Assembly: GCA_902606585.1 (NCBI GenBank)
Contig: CACLGX010000010.1
Location: 1 to 51,453 of the forward strand
Direction of reading: 5' to 3'
Length of the DNA: 51,453 nucleotides
Source: Paracoccaceae bacterium
GTDB lineage: Bacteria; Pseudomonadota; Alphaproteobacteria; Rhodobacterales; Rhodobacteraceae
The translations under genes and the position numbers were made by a program. This document shows positions 9,663 to 18,227 of this stretch, one piece after another (positions within the stretch are counted from its first letter, which is position 1; each line of letters starts with the position of its first letter). The notes beneath the pieces were generated by a model. The model had not been told where the DNA came from, ran no database searches, and worked only from the letters and a program-made list of their open reading frames with translations.

Positions 9663-9694
9663 AAAAGTACGGCTTTTGTACTTTTCTTGTTTTT
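9663..9694 (+). terminator. Rho-independent terminator after the acyl-CoA synthetase
   Basis: A perfect 8-bp stem, aaaagtac (9663-9670) with gtactttt (9678-9685), has a 7-nt loop and is followed by cttgttttt. It begins 7 nt after the synthetase stop and should separate that gene from the one starting at 9707. Confidence 0.75.
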
Positions 9695-9706
9695 GTATCT
9701 CTAGAA

Positions 9707-10408
9707 ATGGAGAGCAAAAAACACGTCCTAATCATTGGTTCTGGTCCTAATGCCTTGAAAGCAAATGAATTGAAGACAGCTTTTGATGCGATAGTGGTAA
9801 TTAATAATGCTTGGCGTGTGCGCGACGACTGGACCCATTTTATTTATCCTTTTGATTTTTCAAAAGAAAGATGGCCGCAAGAGATTAATTATTCGCAGAC
9901 CGTGATAACGGAAAAAGAATTTGTTCCGATACAAAACAAATATGGTGGGTTTATCTTTGCTGGAGCAACAATGGCATTTACAGCAGGTTATTGGGTTCTG
10001 GGAGCTTTAAAACCGAGCCATATTTCATTTATCGGTTGCGATATGCATTATCCTAAAAATGGCAAAACACATTTTTATGGTAACGGAACTGCTGATCCCC
10101 TTAGAGAGGATATATCCTTAATGAGCTTAAAGGCTAAATCAAATCGATTTTTGCATTTTTCTCGGAAACAGAATTGTCTTGTTGGAAATCTTTCCGATGG
10201 CCCAAGTAAGTTGACTTTTCCGCGTATAACTTCAAAAAATTCATGGCCCAAGACCCCCAGCTTTAAGGAGAATTTAGTTTCTGAAGCCCTAGAACGAGAA
10301 AAGGAGCTAGGTTATTTTGATATAACTGGTCGCTACTGGCAAAATTTAGATAAATATGACGCCAACGAAATTAAAAAAATCGACGATCTTTGGGAGCAAA
10401 TAATCTAA
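9707..10408 (+). CDS. Uncharacterised conserved protein with Rossmann-like GSGPN motif
   Basis: I do not recognise a characterised family. The 233-residue protein opens with HVLIIGSGPNALKAN (residues 6-20), a nucleotide-binding-like beta-loop-alpha, then VVINNAW (30-36), an Ala/Gly-rich GGFIFAGATMAFTAGYW and ISFIGCDMHYP, and ends in a charged helix. The GSGPN...NNAW layout recalls GT42 sialyltransferase-like or DUF115-like proteins, where such a loop binds a sugar nucleotide, but this is only resemblance. No signal peptide or membrane segment is evident. A terminator stands directly upstream and no good ribosome site is visible, so its expression is unclear. It converges on the next gene with 2 nt between stop codons. 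Confidence 0.6.
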   Translation: MESKKHVLIIGSGPNALKANELKTAFDAIVVINNAWRVRDDWTHFIYPFDFSKERWPQEINYSQTVITEKEFVPIQNKYGGFIFAGATMAFTAGYWVLGALKPSHISFIGCDMHYPKNGKTHFYGNGTADPLREDISLMSLKAKSNRFLHFSRKQNCLVGNLSDGPSKLTFPRITSKNSWPKTPSFKENLVSEALEREKELGYFDITGRYWQNLDKYDANEIKKIDDLWEQII

Positions 10409-10424
10409 AATCAATTAGATTTTA
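10406..10424. terminator. A+T-rich hairpin shared by two convergent genes
   Basis: taaaatc (10406-10412) and gatttta (10418-10424) form a perfect 7-bp stem with a 5-nt loop. The stop codons of both convergent genes lie inside it. It is A+T-rich, so it is a weak bidirectional terminator candidate. Confidence 0.35.
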
Positions 10425-11646
10425 AAGGTGGAGCTCCTCCTGAAAAGGAATTACCATTTGAATAGTCGCATGGATCATCTTGCATCATCAAATGCAAATC
10501 AGCGCCGTCATAAGGATGTTCTTCCGCTAATTTCTCATTTACCTCGATGCCTAAGCCAGCTTCTTCTGAAACTTGAATATACCCATCTTCGACGTTGATT
10601 TTTCCATTGATTAAAGATTTATGAAAAGGCGTCTCAATTGTTTCGGCAATCAGTAAATTAGGTATTGATGCAGATAATTGAATATTTGCTGCCCATTCGA
10701 TCGGTCCAGCGTATAAATGGGGCGCTACTTGCGCATTGAAAACTTCAGCTATCGTTGCGGCTTTTTTCATTTCCCAAATGCCACCAGCGCGTCCAAGCGC
10801 AGGCTGTATAATGGAGGCTCCTCCAGATTTTAGAATTTCAGCAAACTCCATTTTTGTTGTAAATCTTTCTCCCGTTGCAATCGGAATACTTAAAGCGTTT
10901 TGCACTTTTCCAAATTCCGATAAATTATCCGGTGGAATTGGTTCTTCAAACCACATTGGCGAGTAGGGTTCTATTGCTTTCCCTAATCTTATAGCCCCTG
11001 CAGTTGTAAATTGGCCGTGTGTTCCAAATAAAATGTCTGCTTTATCGCCAACAGCCTCCCTAATTGCCCGGCAAAAGTCTACAGATAATCTGATGTCACT
11101 CAGCGCTGGCATATGACCTCCACGCATGGTGTAAGGGCCCGCAGGGTCAAACTTTACCGCTGTGTAACCTTTACCAATAAAATTAGTTGCGGATTCTGCA
11201 GCCATTTCTGGCGATGTCCAAAAATCGTTTAGATCATGGTGCTCTAAAGGATAAAGATAAGAATAGGCACGCACGCGCTCATTTATTTTTCCACCAAGTA
11301 ATTTCCAAGTCGGACAATCAAATTGTTTTCCTAAAATATCCCAACACGCAATTTCTAAACCAGAAAATGCGCCCATAACAGTTAAATCAGGCCTTTGTGT
11401 GAAACCCGATGAGTAGGTCCTCCTAAACATCTTTTCAAAGTTTGAAGGGCATTCGTTCAAAAAATACCGCTCAAAAATATCCTTTATTACTACTCTCATT
11501 GCGTCTGGGCCAATGGATGAAGCGTAACACTCACCCCATCCACTAATTCCAGTATCAGTCGTGACTTTAACAAAAATCCAATACCGTCCGCCCCATCCAG
11601 GTGCTGGGGGGCAGGTAACTATTATTTTTAAGTCTTGTAGTTTCAT
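10411..11646 (-). CDS. Enolase-superfamily (mandelate racemase/muconate lactonising type) sugar-acid dehydratase-like enzyme
   Basis: The 411-residue protein has the N-terminal capping domain and C-terminal barrel of the MR/MLE group. Candidate catalytic residues are Lys165 (AVKFDP), His210 (GTHGQ), Glu234 in FEEP, Glu260 in TGER and His310 (APHLY). The spacings 210-234-260-310 equal those of the H185-E209-E235-H285 set of E. coli galactonate dehydratase as I recall it. The partner of its metal ligand Asp183 would be Gly208, so the metal site is unusual. The reaction is probably dehydration or cycloisomerisation of a sugar acid, with the substrate unknown. It is the last gene of a five-gene minus-strand cluster, 15 nt after the alcohol dehydrogenase. 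Confidence 0.75.
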   Translation of the reverse strand: MKLQDLKIIVTCPPAPGWGGRYWIFVKVTTDTGISGWGECYASSIGPDAMRVVIKDIFERYFLNECPSNFEKMFRRTYSSGFTQRPDLTVMGAFSGLEIACWDILGKQFDCPTWKLLGGKINERVRAYSYLYPLEHHDLNDFWTSPEMAAESATNFIGKGYTAVKFDPAGPYTMRGGHMPALSDIRLSVDFCRAIREAVGDKADILFGTHGQFTTAGAIRLGKAIEPYSPMWFEEPIPPDNLSEFGKVQNALSIPIATGERFTTKMEFAEILKSGGASIIQPALGRAGGIWEMKKAATIAEVFNAQVAPHLYAGPIEWAANIQLSASIPNLLIAETIETPFHKSLINGKINVEDGYIQVSEEAGLGIEVNEKLAEEHPYDGADLHLMMQDDPCDYSNGNSFSGGAPPLKSN

Positions 11647-11661
11647 TTGTAATTCTATTTC

Positions 11662-12747
11662 CTAAATTTCAAAAACAATGACATTTCTTTTCGCCGATCC
11701 TAATTTAGTATTGGCTATAGCCTCATTAATCTGCTCTAGGCTCCATGTCTTTGAAATCAACTCGTCCAACTTGATGCGGCCTTGATTATACAGGTCAACC
11801 ATCCAAGGTATATCGCGCTTTATCACAACATCGCCCATTTTGGACCCAATCATTCCCTGAGAAACCGCTGCCATCATTACGGGTTCATACGCTGATTTAT
11901 CTCCTGATTTAGGCATCCCAACCATGACTACTTTTCCACCGTAACCGAGATATCTGGGCGCGATATCATACACGGCGTTATTTCCGACAGTAACAAAAAC
12001 TAAATCGGCGCCTCGACCAATTAAAGATTTAGATATCCGCCAAGGAGATTTTTCAGTTGCTAGGACACTGTCTGTTGCTCCAAATTGCTCAGCTGTAACC
12101 AATTTTTCTTTGTTTGTGTCAACTGCTACAATTCGCCTTGCCCCGGCTATTCTAGCACCCTGAATAGCATTTAAACCGACCCCACCAGCTCCAATAACTA
12201 CAACGTCCTGACCTGGTCGTAATTTAGCTGCATTTACCACTGCTCCGATTCCAGTTATTACTCCACAGGCGAGAAGTGAGGCTGTTGCAAAATTCAAATT
12301 AGAATTTAATTTTACGATCTGACTTTGATCAACTACTACTTTCTCAGCAAAAGCGCCGCAATTCATAGCTTGTTGAATATTACTGCCTTTAGAACTCAAG
12401 ATAGGAGTCATAGAATTATTATTAGCTTCACATATTGTTGGATTGCCCGCCAAGCAGTTATTACAATTTCCACACGACTTTATGAGGGTAACAACTACAC
12501 GGTTGCCTATTTCAAAGCCCTTTACAGCATTTCCAATTTTGCTAACAATACCAGCAGCCTCGTGACCGTAAACTGCCGGTAAATCTCCTCCCCAGTCGCC
12601 GTCTGCAAAAGATATATCAGAATGGCATACGGCAACTGCTCCTAATGTTATCTCGACTTCGCCAGATATTGGTTCCCTCAAATCAATTGTTTCAATTTGC
12701 AAAGGAGCTCCGAACTCGTGGCAAACAGCCGCTTTTATTTTTACCAT
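11662..12747 (-). CDS. Zinc-dependent alcohol dehydrogenase (MDR family)
   Basis: The 361-residue protein shows the catalytic zinc region VCHSDISFADG and GHEAAGIV, a structural zinc loop with four cysteines (CGNCNNC...C, spaced C-x2-C-x2-C-x7-C) and the NAD-binding segment VVIGAGGVGLNAIQGA. This places it with class I/III-like medium-chain dehydrogenases that oxidise primary alcohols or related hydroxyl compounds with NAD. The ATG has AAGGATGG a few bases upstream. It lies between the MFS transporter and the enolase-superfamily enzyme, which suggests an oxidation step on the same carbon source. S-hydroxymethylglutathione dehydrogenase is a possible but less likely identity. Confidence 0.8.
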   Translation of the reverse strand: MVKIKAAVCHEFGAPLQIETIDLREPISGEVEITLGAVAVCHSDISFADGDWGGDLPAVYGHEAAGIVSKIGNAVKGFEIGNRVVVTLIKSCGNCNNCLAGNPTICEANNNSMTPILSSKGSNIQQAMNCGAFAEKVVVDQSQIVKLNSNLNFATASLLACGVITGIGAVVNAAKLRPGQDVVVIGAGGVGLNAIQGARIAGARRIVAVDTNKEKLVTAEQFGATDSVLATEKSPWRISKSLIGRGADLVFVTVGNNAVYDIAPRYLGYGGKVVMVGMPKSGDKSAYEPVMMAAVSQGMIGSKMGDVVIKRDIPWMVDLYNQGRIKLDELISKTWSLEQINEAIANTKLGSAKRNVIVFEI

Positions 12748-12805
12748 TGTACCATCCTTTTTGAAGCACCCATTTTTTTAGTTAATTACAAACAATTCTG
12801 TCTCG

Positions 12806-14041
12806 TCAATTCTTAAAATTTTTGATTTGCGAACTTTTTGGGACCCAAATTAAAAAGACTGAAACACAAATAGCTAATAAAGCAGCTGAAGCCATAAAGG
12901 GAGCTCCTGGAAAGTATATCTCCGAATTTCTGTTTGAGAACTGACTTAAGATCCAAGTCATAGACAGTGGAGTAATGATCATAGATAAGGCAGTTAGCGA
13001 AGCGATCACGCCTTGAAGGCTTCCTTGGTTCCTTTCATCAACTTTGTCTGACATTAATGCGGTCAGCGCTGGCTGTCCTATTACGCCCAGAGAAGCTAAG
13101 GGCGTCAATGCAATAAGAAACCAACCATTTGTTATAATTGCAATTAAAACCATGGCAATTATCTCGATGCCAAAACCCAACAACACCGTATTGTAGCGGC
13201 CTATCAGGTTAATGGTAGGCTGAACCAATACACCTTGAATAAACGCGAAACAGATGCCGTATATTGTCAGTGATAAACCAATCATTCCGGGCGACCATGA
13301 GAAGCGCTCTGCTGTAAAATAAGGCCAAATTGCAGCGTAAACTGCAGTACTTATTGAGTAAAGTAAGAAAACCAATAAAAAAAATTTTAAACCATCGAAC
13401 TTTGTAATGGCTTCGAAGATTTTAAAGGGGTTTATATTTTTCAAGGAAAACTGTCTTTGGATTTTTTTATCCAAACTTTCTTGGAGAAAAAAATAGCATG
13501 CTACTGCATTTAGGGCTGAAACAAATGCCGCAGCAAAAAATGGAATTCTTGGACCGATTTCACCTAATAATCCACCTATAATTGGTCCTAGAACAAACCC
13601 GATACCAAATCCAGCCCCAATATAACCAAAGCGAGCTGCCTTTTGCTCTGAACTGGAAATGTCTGCAACATATGCTGCTGCGGTTGAATGGGTAGAAGCG
13701 GTTATACCTCCCAGGACTCTTCCAAAAAGAAGCATCCAAACGCTGGTTGCTAAGCCCATAATGATATAATCTAAGGCCATAAAAACTAACGAAATTAAAA
13801 TTACTGGTCGCCTACCGAAAGCATCTGATAAGCTTCCAAGAATAGGTCCAAAAATAAATTGCATAACAGCAAAGATGCTCGCTAGTATGCCGCCCCAAAC
13901 AGCGGCTTCTGCAACTGTTTTACCAGGTAGTACGTCGGTCATAAGACTTGGCAGAACTGGTATCATTATGCCAATACCAACTGAGTCAAGAATTACGGTT
14001 AAAATAATGATTTTAATTGGTAAACTGTTTTTGCTAGTCAT
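12806..14041 (-). CDS. MFS transporter, TetA (TCR/Tet) type
   Basis: The 411-residue protein has about 12 hydrophobic helices. Motif A, GSLSDAFGRRPVIL, follows helix 2 and an antiporter-type motif C, GIGFVLGPIIGG, lies in helix 5. Both are typical of drug:H+ antiporters of the DHA1/Tet group. TetA-like transporters in environmental alphaproteobacteria are often not resistance determinants, so no resistance claim is made. Its place inside a catabolic-looking cluster allows either uptake or efflux of the pathway compound. It starts 59 nt after the hydrolase gene and is probably cotranscribed. Confidence 0.8.
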   Translation of the reverse strand: MTSKNSLPIKIIILTVILDSVGIGIMIPVLPSLMTDVLPGKTVAEAAVWGGILASIFAVMQFIFGPILGSLSDAFGRRPVILISLVFMALDYIIMGLATSVWMLLFGRVLGGITASTHSTAAAYVADISSSEQKAARFGYIGAGFGIGFVLGPIIGGLLGEIGPRIPFFAAAFVSALNAVACYFFLQESLDKKIQRQFSLKNINPFKIFEAITKFDGLKFFLLVFLLYSISTAVYAAIWPYFTAERFSWSPGMIGLSLTIYGICFAFIQGVLVQPTINLIGRYNTVLLGFGIEIIAMVLIAIITNGWFLIALTPLASLGVIGQPALTALMSDKVDERNQGSLQGVIASLTALSMIITPLSMTWILSQFSNRNSEIYFPGAPFMASAALLAICVSVFLIWVPKSSQIKNFKN

Positions 14042-14100
14042 AAATTTTTGATACTATTTTTTTTAATATATTTGCTGAACCTACCAGTTTTGAAAAAAAT

Positions 14101-14892
14101 TTAGACATGCCCAATTTCTTTCATGAAGTCTGATAAAACCCTGGCATATTTTCTTGGTGCCTCGACACATGGTATGTGTCCAACTCCCTTAATTAAGTTA
14201 AATTTTGACCCCGGTATTAGATTACAAGTTTCTCGTACTAAATCCGGTGGCGTAGAACCATCTTCCGAGCCTGCTATTGCGATTGCTGGCAAGCGTAAGC
14301 TTGAAGTGGAAGTGTAAAAATCAGTTCCAGAAATAGCATGGGAACATCCGGTATAACCTTCTGCTGGTTGTCTTTCGAACATATTTTTCCATATGGGAAG
14401 CTCTTTGCTTTCGAGAAATTTATTACTAAACCAGCGCTTCATCGTTTCTTCTGTTAAGGCTTTTACACCAGATGATTTGACCTTCGATATACGGTCTTCC
14501 CATATCTGACGGTTTCCTATTCTAACAGCAGTATTTGAAAGAGCCATTGCCCTAACGAGGTCTAATCTTTTTACAGCCAACCCTTGGGCAATCATTCCAC
14601 CAATCGATAGGCCAATAAATAAGGAATTCTTTAATTTAAGAGTATCCATCAGTGCTTCCACATCTTTTACAAGAATACCCATTGAGTAAGGCGGATTTGG
14701 ACAATCAGAAAGACCATGCCCCCTTTTGTCATATCGCAGAATTTTTAAATTCTTGGGCAAGTAAGATAAAACGCCATCCCAAATACGCATATCAGTTCCA
14801 AGAGAATTTGAAAAAACTATAGTGGGGCCATTTTCTGGGCCCTCAAGTTTATAATGTATGTTAATTCCATTCACCCTAATCACGGTGCTCAT
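14101..14892 (-). CDS. pcaD: 3-oxoadipate enol-lactonase-like alpha/beta hydrolase
   Basis: This 263-residue alpha/beta hydrolase has an oxyanion segment FSNSLGTDMRIWD, RYDKRGHGLSD, the nucleophile elbow GLSIGG with Ser96, an acid-loop GSEDGSTPP and the catalytic His in GVGHIPCVEAP. The pattern NSLGTD...RYDxRGHGxS...GLSxGG is characteristic of PcaD, which opens beta-ketoadipate enol-lactone. No other beta-ketoadipate genes (pcaC, pcaB, pcaI/J) are adjacent, so the in vivo substrate could be another lactone or ester. It is the second gene of the minus-strand cluster. Confidence 0.7.
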   Translation of the reverse strand: MSTVIRVNGINIHYKLEGPENGPTIVFSNSLGTDMRIWDGVLSYLPKNLKILRYDKRGHGLSDCPNPPYSMGILVKDVEALMDTLKLKNSLFIGLSIGGMIAQGLAVKRLDLVRAMALSNTAVRIGNRQIWEDRISKVKSSGVKALTEETMKRWFSNKFLESKELPIWKNMFERQPAEGYTGCSHAISGTDFYTSTSSLRLPAIAIAGSEDGSTPPDLVRETCNLIPGSKFNLIKGVGHIPCVEAPRKYARVLSDFMKEIGHV

Positions 14893-14907
14893 GTGTTTCC
14901 CTCAAAT

Positions 14908-15879
14908 TCAAAATTCTGCTTCTAATGCTTTTTTAAAAATATCAGGATCAATATTTCCTCCCGATACAACTGCAATTATAGTTTCATTATCGCATTTCTT
15001 TGAGTGAAAAAGAGCAGCAGCTAGCGCAACGGCTCCCCCAGGCTCAATAACGATACGTAATCTTGAAAAGGCTAAAGCTATTGCTTTCATTACTTGCTCA
15101 TCGGTCACCACAATTCCTCCACCGCAGTATTTTTTCATTAATGGAAAAGTTAACTTGCCGGGTGTCGGCGTAATGATTGCATCACAGAGGCCTCCACTGA
15201 TTTTCTCGTTGGTTTGCCTCTTTCCAACTTCTAATGAACGAACTACATCGTCAAAACCTTCTGGCTCGACAGGCCTTGTAACAAAATCTGGCATTAAATT
15301 TGAAAGAGCTACTGCAATTCCTGACGTGAGACCTCCGCCGCCGCAACAAACTAGCACATCAGCCTTTCCAATTCCGATTTGCTCGGCTTGATTGGCAATT
15401 TCTAATCCTATTGTTCCTTGGCCAGCTATAACGTCATTATGGTCATAAGGTGGAATGAGTGATAAAAATTTTTCTTCAGAAATTTTTTGTCCTATTTCTT
15501 CTCTACTCTCACTCAATCGGTCATAAAGAATAACTTCGGCGCCCAAGTCTTTAGTATTATTTATTTTTATTTCTGGAGCATCTTTAGGCATTACGATCGT
15601 AGCAGGAATTTTGTGAATTTTTGCTGCAAAAGCTACCCCTTGAGCATGATTGCCAGAAGAATAAGCAATTACACCTTTTTTACGTTTTTCAGCTGGGATC
15701 GACGATATTGCAGAGTATGCGCCTCTGAATTTGAAGCTTCCGGTATGCTGTAAACATTCTGCTTTAATAAAAAGCTGTTTATCTGCAATTTCATCCAAAA
15801 AAGGAGAGTTTAAAAGAGGAGTAGTCCGTTTATTTTTTTTTAGACGCTTATCAGCTTCAAAGATTTCATCGACTTGCAT
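14908..15879 (-). CDS. PLP-dependent threonine/serine dehydratase family protein
   Basis: The 323-residue fold type II PLP enzyme has Lys50 in GSFKFRGAY as the Schiff-base lysine, the SSGNHAQG substrate loop and the Gly-rich phosphate loop CCGGGGLTSG. It lacks the C-terminal ACT-like regulatory domain of biosynthetic IlvA (about 500 residues). It therefore belongs with the short catabolic dehydratases: threonine/serine ammonia-lyase, serine racemase or threo-3-hydroxyaspartate dehydratase. The motifs visible here cannot separate these. It is first in a minus-strand run that continues into the hydrolase with a 15-nt gap. The 111 nt upstream show no motif I trust. Confidence 0.78.
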   Translation of the reverse strand: MQVDEIFEADKRLKKNKRTTPLLNSPFLDEIADKQLFIKAECLQHTGSFKFRGAYSAISSIPAEKRKKGVIAYSSGNHAQGVAFAAKIHKIPATIVMPKDAPEIKINNTKDLGAEVILYDRLSESREEIGQKISEEKFLSLIPPYDHNDVIAGQGTIGLEIANQAEQIGIGKADVLVCCGGGGLTSGIAVALSNLMPDFVTRPVEPEGFDDVVRSLEVGKRQTNEKISGGLCDAIITPTPGKLTFPLMKKYCGGGIVVTDEQVMKAIALAFSRLRIVIEPGGAVALAAALFHSKKCDNETIIAVVSGGNIDPDIFKKALEAEF

Positions 15880-15990
15880 ATTTTTTCTTCTCTAATTTGC
15901 ATAAACAAAAGGCTATCAGCATGATCATTATTTTTGATGCTATTGCAATGGCGTTTTAAGTTAGTTTAAAATCTTTAACAGCAAGTGAAT

Positions 15991-16677
15991 TTAATTAGAA
16001 AAAAAACTGGGTATAGATGTCAGGTCTTCTACGATATGCATTGGCTTGTGCGGCAATCGGTCAATTGGATCTTGTAATCTATTAACCCAAGTAGTTTTAA
16101 AACCAAAACCTGCTGCACCAGCAATATCCCATCCATTTGACGAGACAAATAACACGTCAGACTTGGAGCATCCGATTATTTTTTCTACTTGTTTATATAC
16201 TTTCGCACTAGGTTTAAAAACTTTTACCGTTTCAACGGATATTATTTCATCAATAACTTCACAAAGATTAGAAGATTTTACCGCCCCACTTAACATGTCT
16301 GGAGATCCATTGGATAGTATAGCGGTTTTAATGCCATTTTTTTTTAACTCTTTTAACACTCGAGAAACTTCAGAGTAGGGCTGCAATTCCCAGTAAAGGG
16401 CTAATAGTCTTTCTTTTAGAGCTAAATCCTTTTGTAACTTATGAGTTTCAAGAGCAAAGTCTAAGCTGTCTTGTGTAATTGACCAAAAATCAGTGTACGT
16501 CTCTGTCATCGATCTTAGCCAAGTATACTGTAGTTGTTTCATTCTCCATATATTCGATACACCAGGCCAAACTTCTTTAAATACTTCTCGATTTGGTTCG
16601 TTCGCCGCCGTTCTCGCAGCTGCGTTTACATCAAAAAGTGTACCATAAGCATCAAAGACGCATGTATTAAGCGGCAT
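15991..16677 (-). CDS. Haloacid dehalogenase, type II
   Basis: The 228-residue HAD protein has nucleophile Asp9 in FDAYGTLFD, motif II Ser in ILSNGSPDM, Lys in VFKPSAKVY and the acidic motif VSSNGWDIAGAAGFG. The SSNGWD form and FDAYGTLFDV start are specific to L-2-haloacid dehalogenases. These hydrolyse short 2-haloalkanoates to 2-hydroxy acids, although many homologues are untested. It is the last gene of irr-qor-had with a 44-nt gap after qor. Release of halide from marine haloacids is a plausible role; a generic phosphatase is the alternative. Confidence 0.8.
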   Translation of the reverse strand: MPLNTCVFDAYGTLFDVNAAARTAANEPNREVFKEVWPGVSNIWRMKQLQYTWLRSMTETYTDFWSITQDSLDFALETHKLQKDLALKERLLALYWELQPYSEVSRVLKELKKNGIKTAILSNGSPDMLSGAVKSSNLCEVIDEIISVETVKVFKPSAKVYKQVEKIIGCSKSDVLFVSSNGWDIAGAAGFGFKTTWVNRLQDPIDRLPHKPMHIVEDLTSIPSFFSN

Positions 16678-16721
16678 AAAAAATTTCCCAAAAAAATACG
16701 CAAAAGTTAAAAAGCTTCAAA

Positions 16722-17705
16722 TCAAATTTTTAGTAGAACGGCTCCTCTTCTACCTTTAGTCAAAGTCCTATCCTGTGCTTGATCGCAATCTTCAAGTCTA
16801 TAGATACTGTCTATCTTAGGTACTAAAGCTTTTTGATCGTAGGCGGAGTGAAGATAATTTATTGCTAGTTCCCTTTCTTTAGGCGGTAAAATATAAATTA
16901 GGAAGATATCTATTTTGATTGCTTTGAATAAATATAGACCAAAAGGCATAATAGGGTTCATTTCTTTGGCGGAACCATAAACCGCAAGCGTTCCACTAGG
17001 TTTCAAAACTTGATGTAACCAATTTAAATTTAAGCCAAACTCGACTTCTATTACGCGGTCAACGCCTTCTGGTGCAACTTCATTAATTTGCGAAACCAAT
17101 TTATCGCTGGAATAATCAAAAAAATAATCTGCCCCAAGATTAAGAATAGATTGAGAGCTGTTTTTTGAGCCCGTTGCAATTACTTTTGCTCCGCCCCATT
17201 TGGCCAATTGAACAGCCAGGTGACCAACTGCTCCCCCACCGCCGGAAATGAGTAGTGTTTTTTCGATTACTTCTCCTGATCCAAATATACCATGAGCTGC
17301 TGTGAGGCCAGGAATACCCATCGTTGCTCCGTCTTGGAATGTCATTTCACTTGGCATTTCAACTAAATTTTTCATAGGGATTGTAATATATTCTGCTGCC
17401 GTTCCATATGGACGCTTCCATTGACCATTTCTAACCCAAACACGTTTGCCAATTAAAGATTTATCAAGCTCTGATCCCACATCCTCTATCACACCCGATC
17501 CATCCGAATGTGGTATTATTAACTTATATTCGGGTCTTACAAATCCAGGCCGATTTCCTGCTCGGGCTTTGGCATCTGAGGGATTCACTCCTGAATATAT
17601 TAATTTTACAATGACTTCTCGTGGCTGAGGCTTTTGTAACTCTATTTCCCGCACTTGCAAAACTTCGGTGGCAAGACCAAATTCTTCGTAGGCAATTACC
17701 TTCAC
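16722..17705 (-). CDS. NADPH:quinone oxidoreductase-like (zeta-crystallin) MDR protein
   Basis: The 327-residue protein has the quinone-reductase arrangement without zinc ligands: YSGVNPSDAKAR, GSGVIEDVG and the nucleotide-binding ISGGGGAVGHLAVQLAKWGGAKV. Members reduce quinones or enones with NADPH. The start is GTG at 17705, only 3 nt after the irr stop codon, so the two are almost certainly cotranscribed and perhaps translationally coupled. Placement behind an iron/heme regulator suggests a redox-stress role, but that is inference. Confidence 0.8.
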   Translation of the reverse strand: MKVIAYEEFGLATEVLQVREIELQKPQPREVIVKLIYSGVNPSDAKARAGNRPGFVRPEYKLIIPHSDGSGVIEDVGSELDKSLIGKRVWVRNGQWKRPYGTAAEYITIPMKNLVEMPSEMTFQDGATMGIPGLTAAHGIFGSGEVIEKTLLISGGGGAVGHLAVQLAKWGGAKVIATGSKNSSQSILNLGADYFFDYSSDKLVSQINEVAPEGVDRVIEVEFGLNLNWLHQVLKPSGTLAVYGSAKEMNPIMPFGLYLFKAIKIDIFLIYILPPKERELAINYLHSAYDQKALVPKIDSIYRLEDCDQAQDRTLTKGRRGAVLLKI

Positions 17706-17708
17706 AAA

Positions 17709-18119
17709 TTATTTCCGGCGTAGGCGAATAATTACATCAACAGAGGCAATTTCTGCACCTTTTGGTGCGTTTGGAAGTTCGGATATTTTTAACTGATCAG
17801 CCGGTGCATCTGTTAGCCTTTGCTCTTCTTCCCAGTAAAAATGTGGATGATCATTTGTTCGTGTATCAAAATAGCTTTTAGATCCATCAACTGTGATTTC
17901 TTGTACAAGGCCAGCATTACAAAACGTATGTAAAGTATTGTAAACTGTCGCTAATGAAACTTTGTCAGCACGCTTATTTACCTGCTCGAAAAGGCTTTCA
18001 GCTGTTACATGCCTATGCTTGCCGTCGCCAACCAAAATCTCTGCTAGCACCAAACGTTGTCTTGTTGGACGCAAATTTGAGCCTAAAAGCCAATTTGTTG
18101 CTCTCTGAGTGGATGTCAT
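17709..18119 (-). CDS. irr: Irr-type iron response regulator (Fur family)
   Basis: The 136-residue Fur-fold repressor has a winged-helix N-terminus (LRPTRQRLVLAEILVG, then VSLATVYNTLHTF as recognition helix). A NDHPHFYWEEEQRLTDAP segment stands where Fur has its HHH-rich metal site, and there is no C-terminal CxxC zinc pair. That combination is typical of alphaproteobacterial Irr, which reports cellular iron through heme rather than Fe2+. The gene is divergent from fabA-fabB-fabI, a neighbourhood I know from Rhodobacteraceae. A TTGAAC-N18-TATTAT promoter lies about 30 nt upstream. Confidence 0.82.
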   Translation of the reverse strand: MTSTQRATNWLLGSNLRPTRQRLVLAEILVGDGKHRHVTAESLFEQVNKRADKVSLATVYNTLHTFCNAGLVQEITVDGSKSYFDTRTNDHPHFYWEEEQRLTDAPADQLKISELPNAPKGAEIASVDVIIRLRRK

Positions 18120-18149
18120 ATCTGACTTCTTTCTGTTTCTCTATTGGTG

Positions 18150-18179
18150 ATAATAAATCAAAACTGTTTAAAAGTTCAA
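18150..18179 (-). promoter_or_regulatory. Predicted irr promoter
   Basis: On the minus strand TTGAAC (18174-18179) and TATTAT (18150-18155) are separated by 18 nt. The -10 box matches 5 of 6 consensus bases. Transcription would start about 25 nt before the irr ATG. Confidence 0.45.
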
Positions 18180-18217
18180 CGCTTTTTATATTTTCAAATT
18201 CATCATTTTTTTCTTAG

Positions 18218-18227
18218 GCTTGCAAGC
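18218..18227. promoter_or_regulatory. Perfect 10-bp palindrome GCTTGCAAGC between irr and fabA
   Basis: GCTTGCAAGC is a perfect palindrome in the 173-nt divergent spacer, 66 nt before the fabA ATG. Its TTGCAA core could also serve as a -35 box, with a weak GATACA 16 nt downstream. It is an operator candidate by position only. I see no ICE-type (TTTAGAA-TTCTAAA) Irr box. Confidence 0.3.

Noticed and set aside
12806-14041. Tetracycline resistance gene
   Set aside because: It belongs to the Tet-type MFS group but lies in a chromosomal metabolic cluster without tetR or mobile elements; resistance cannot be claimed.
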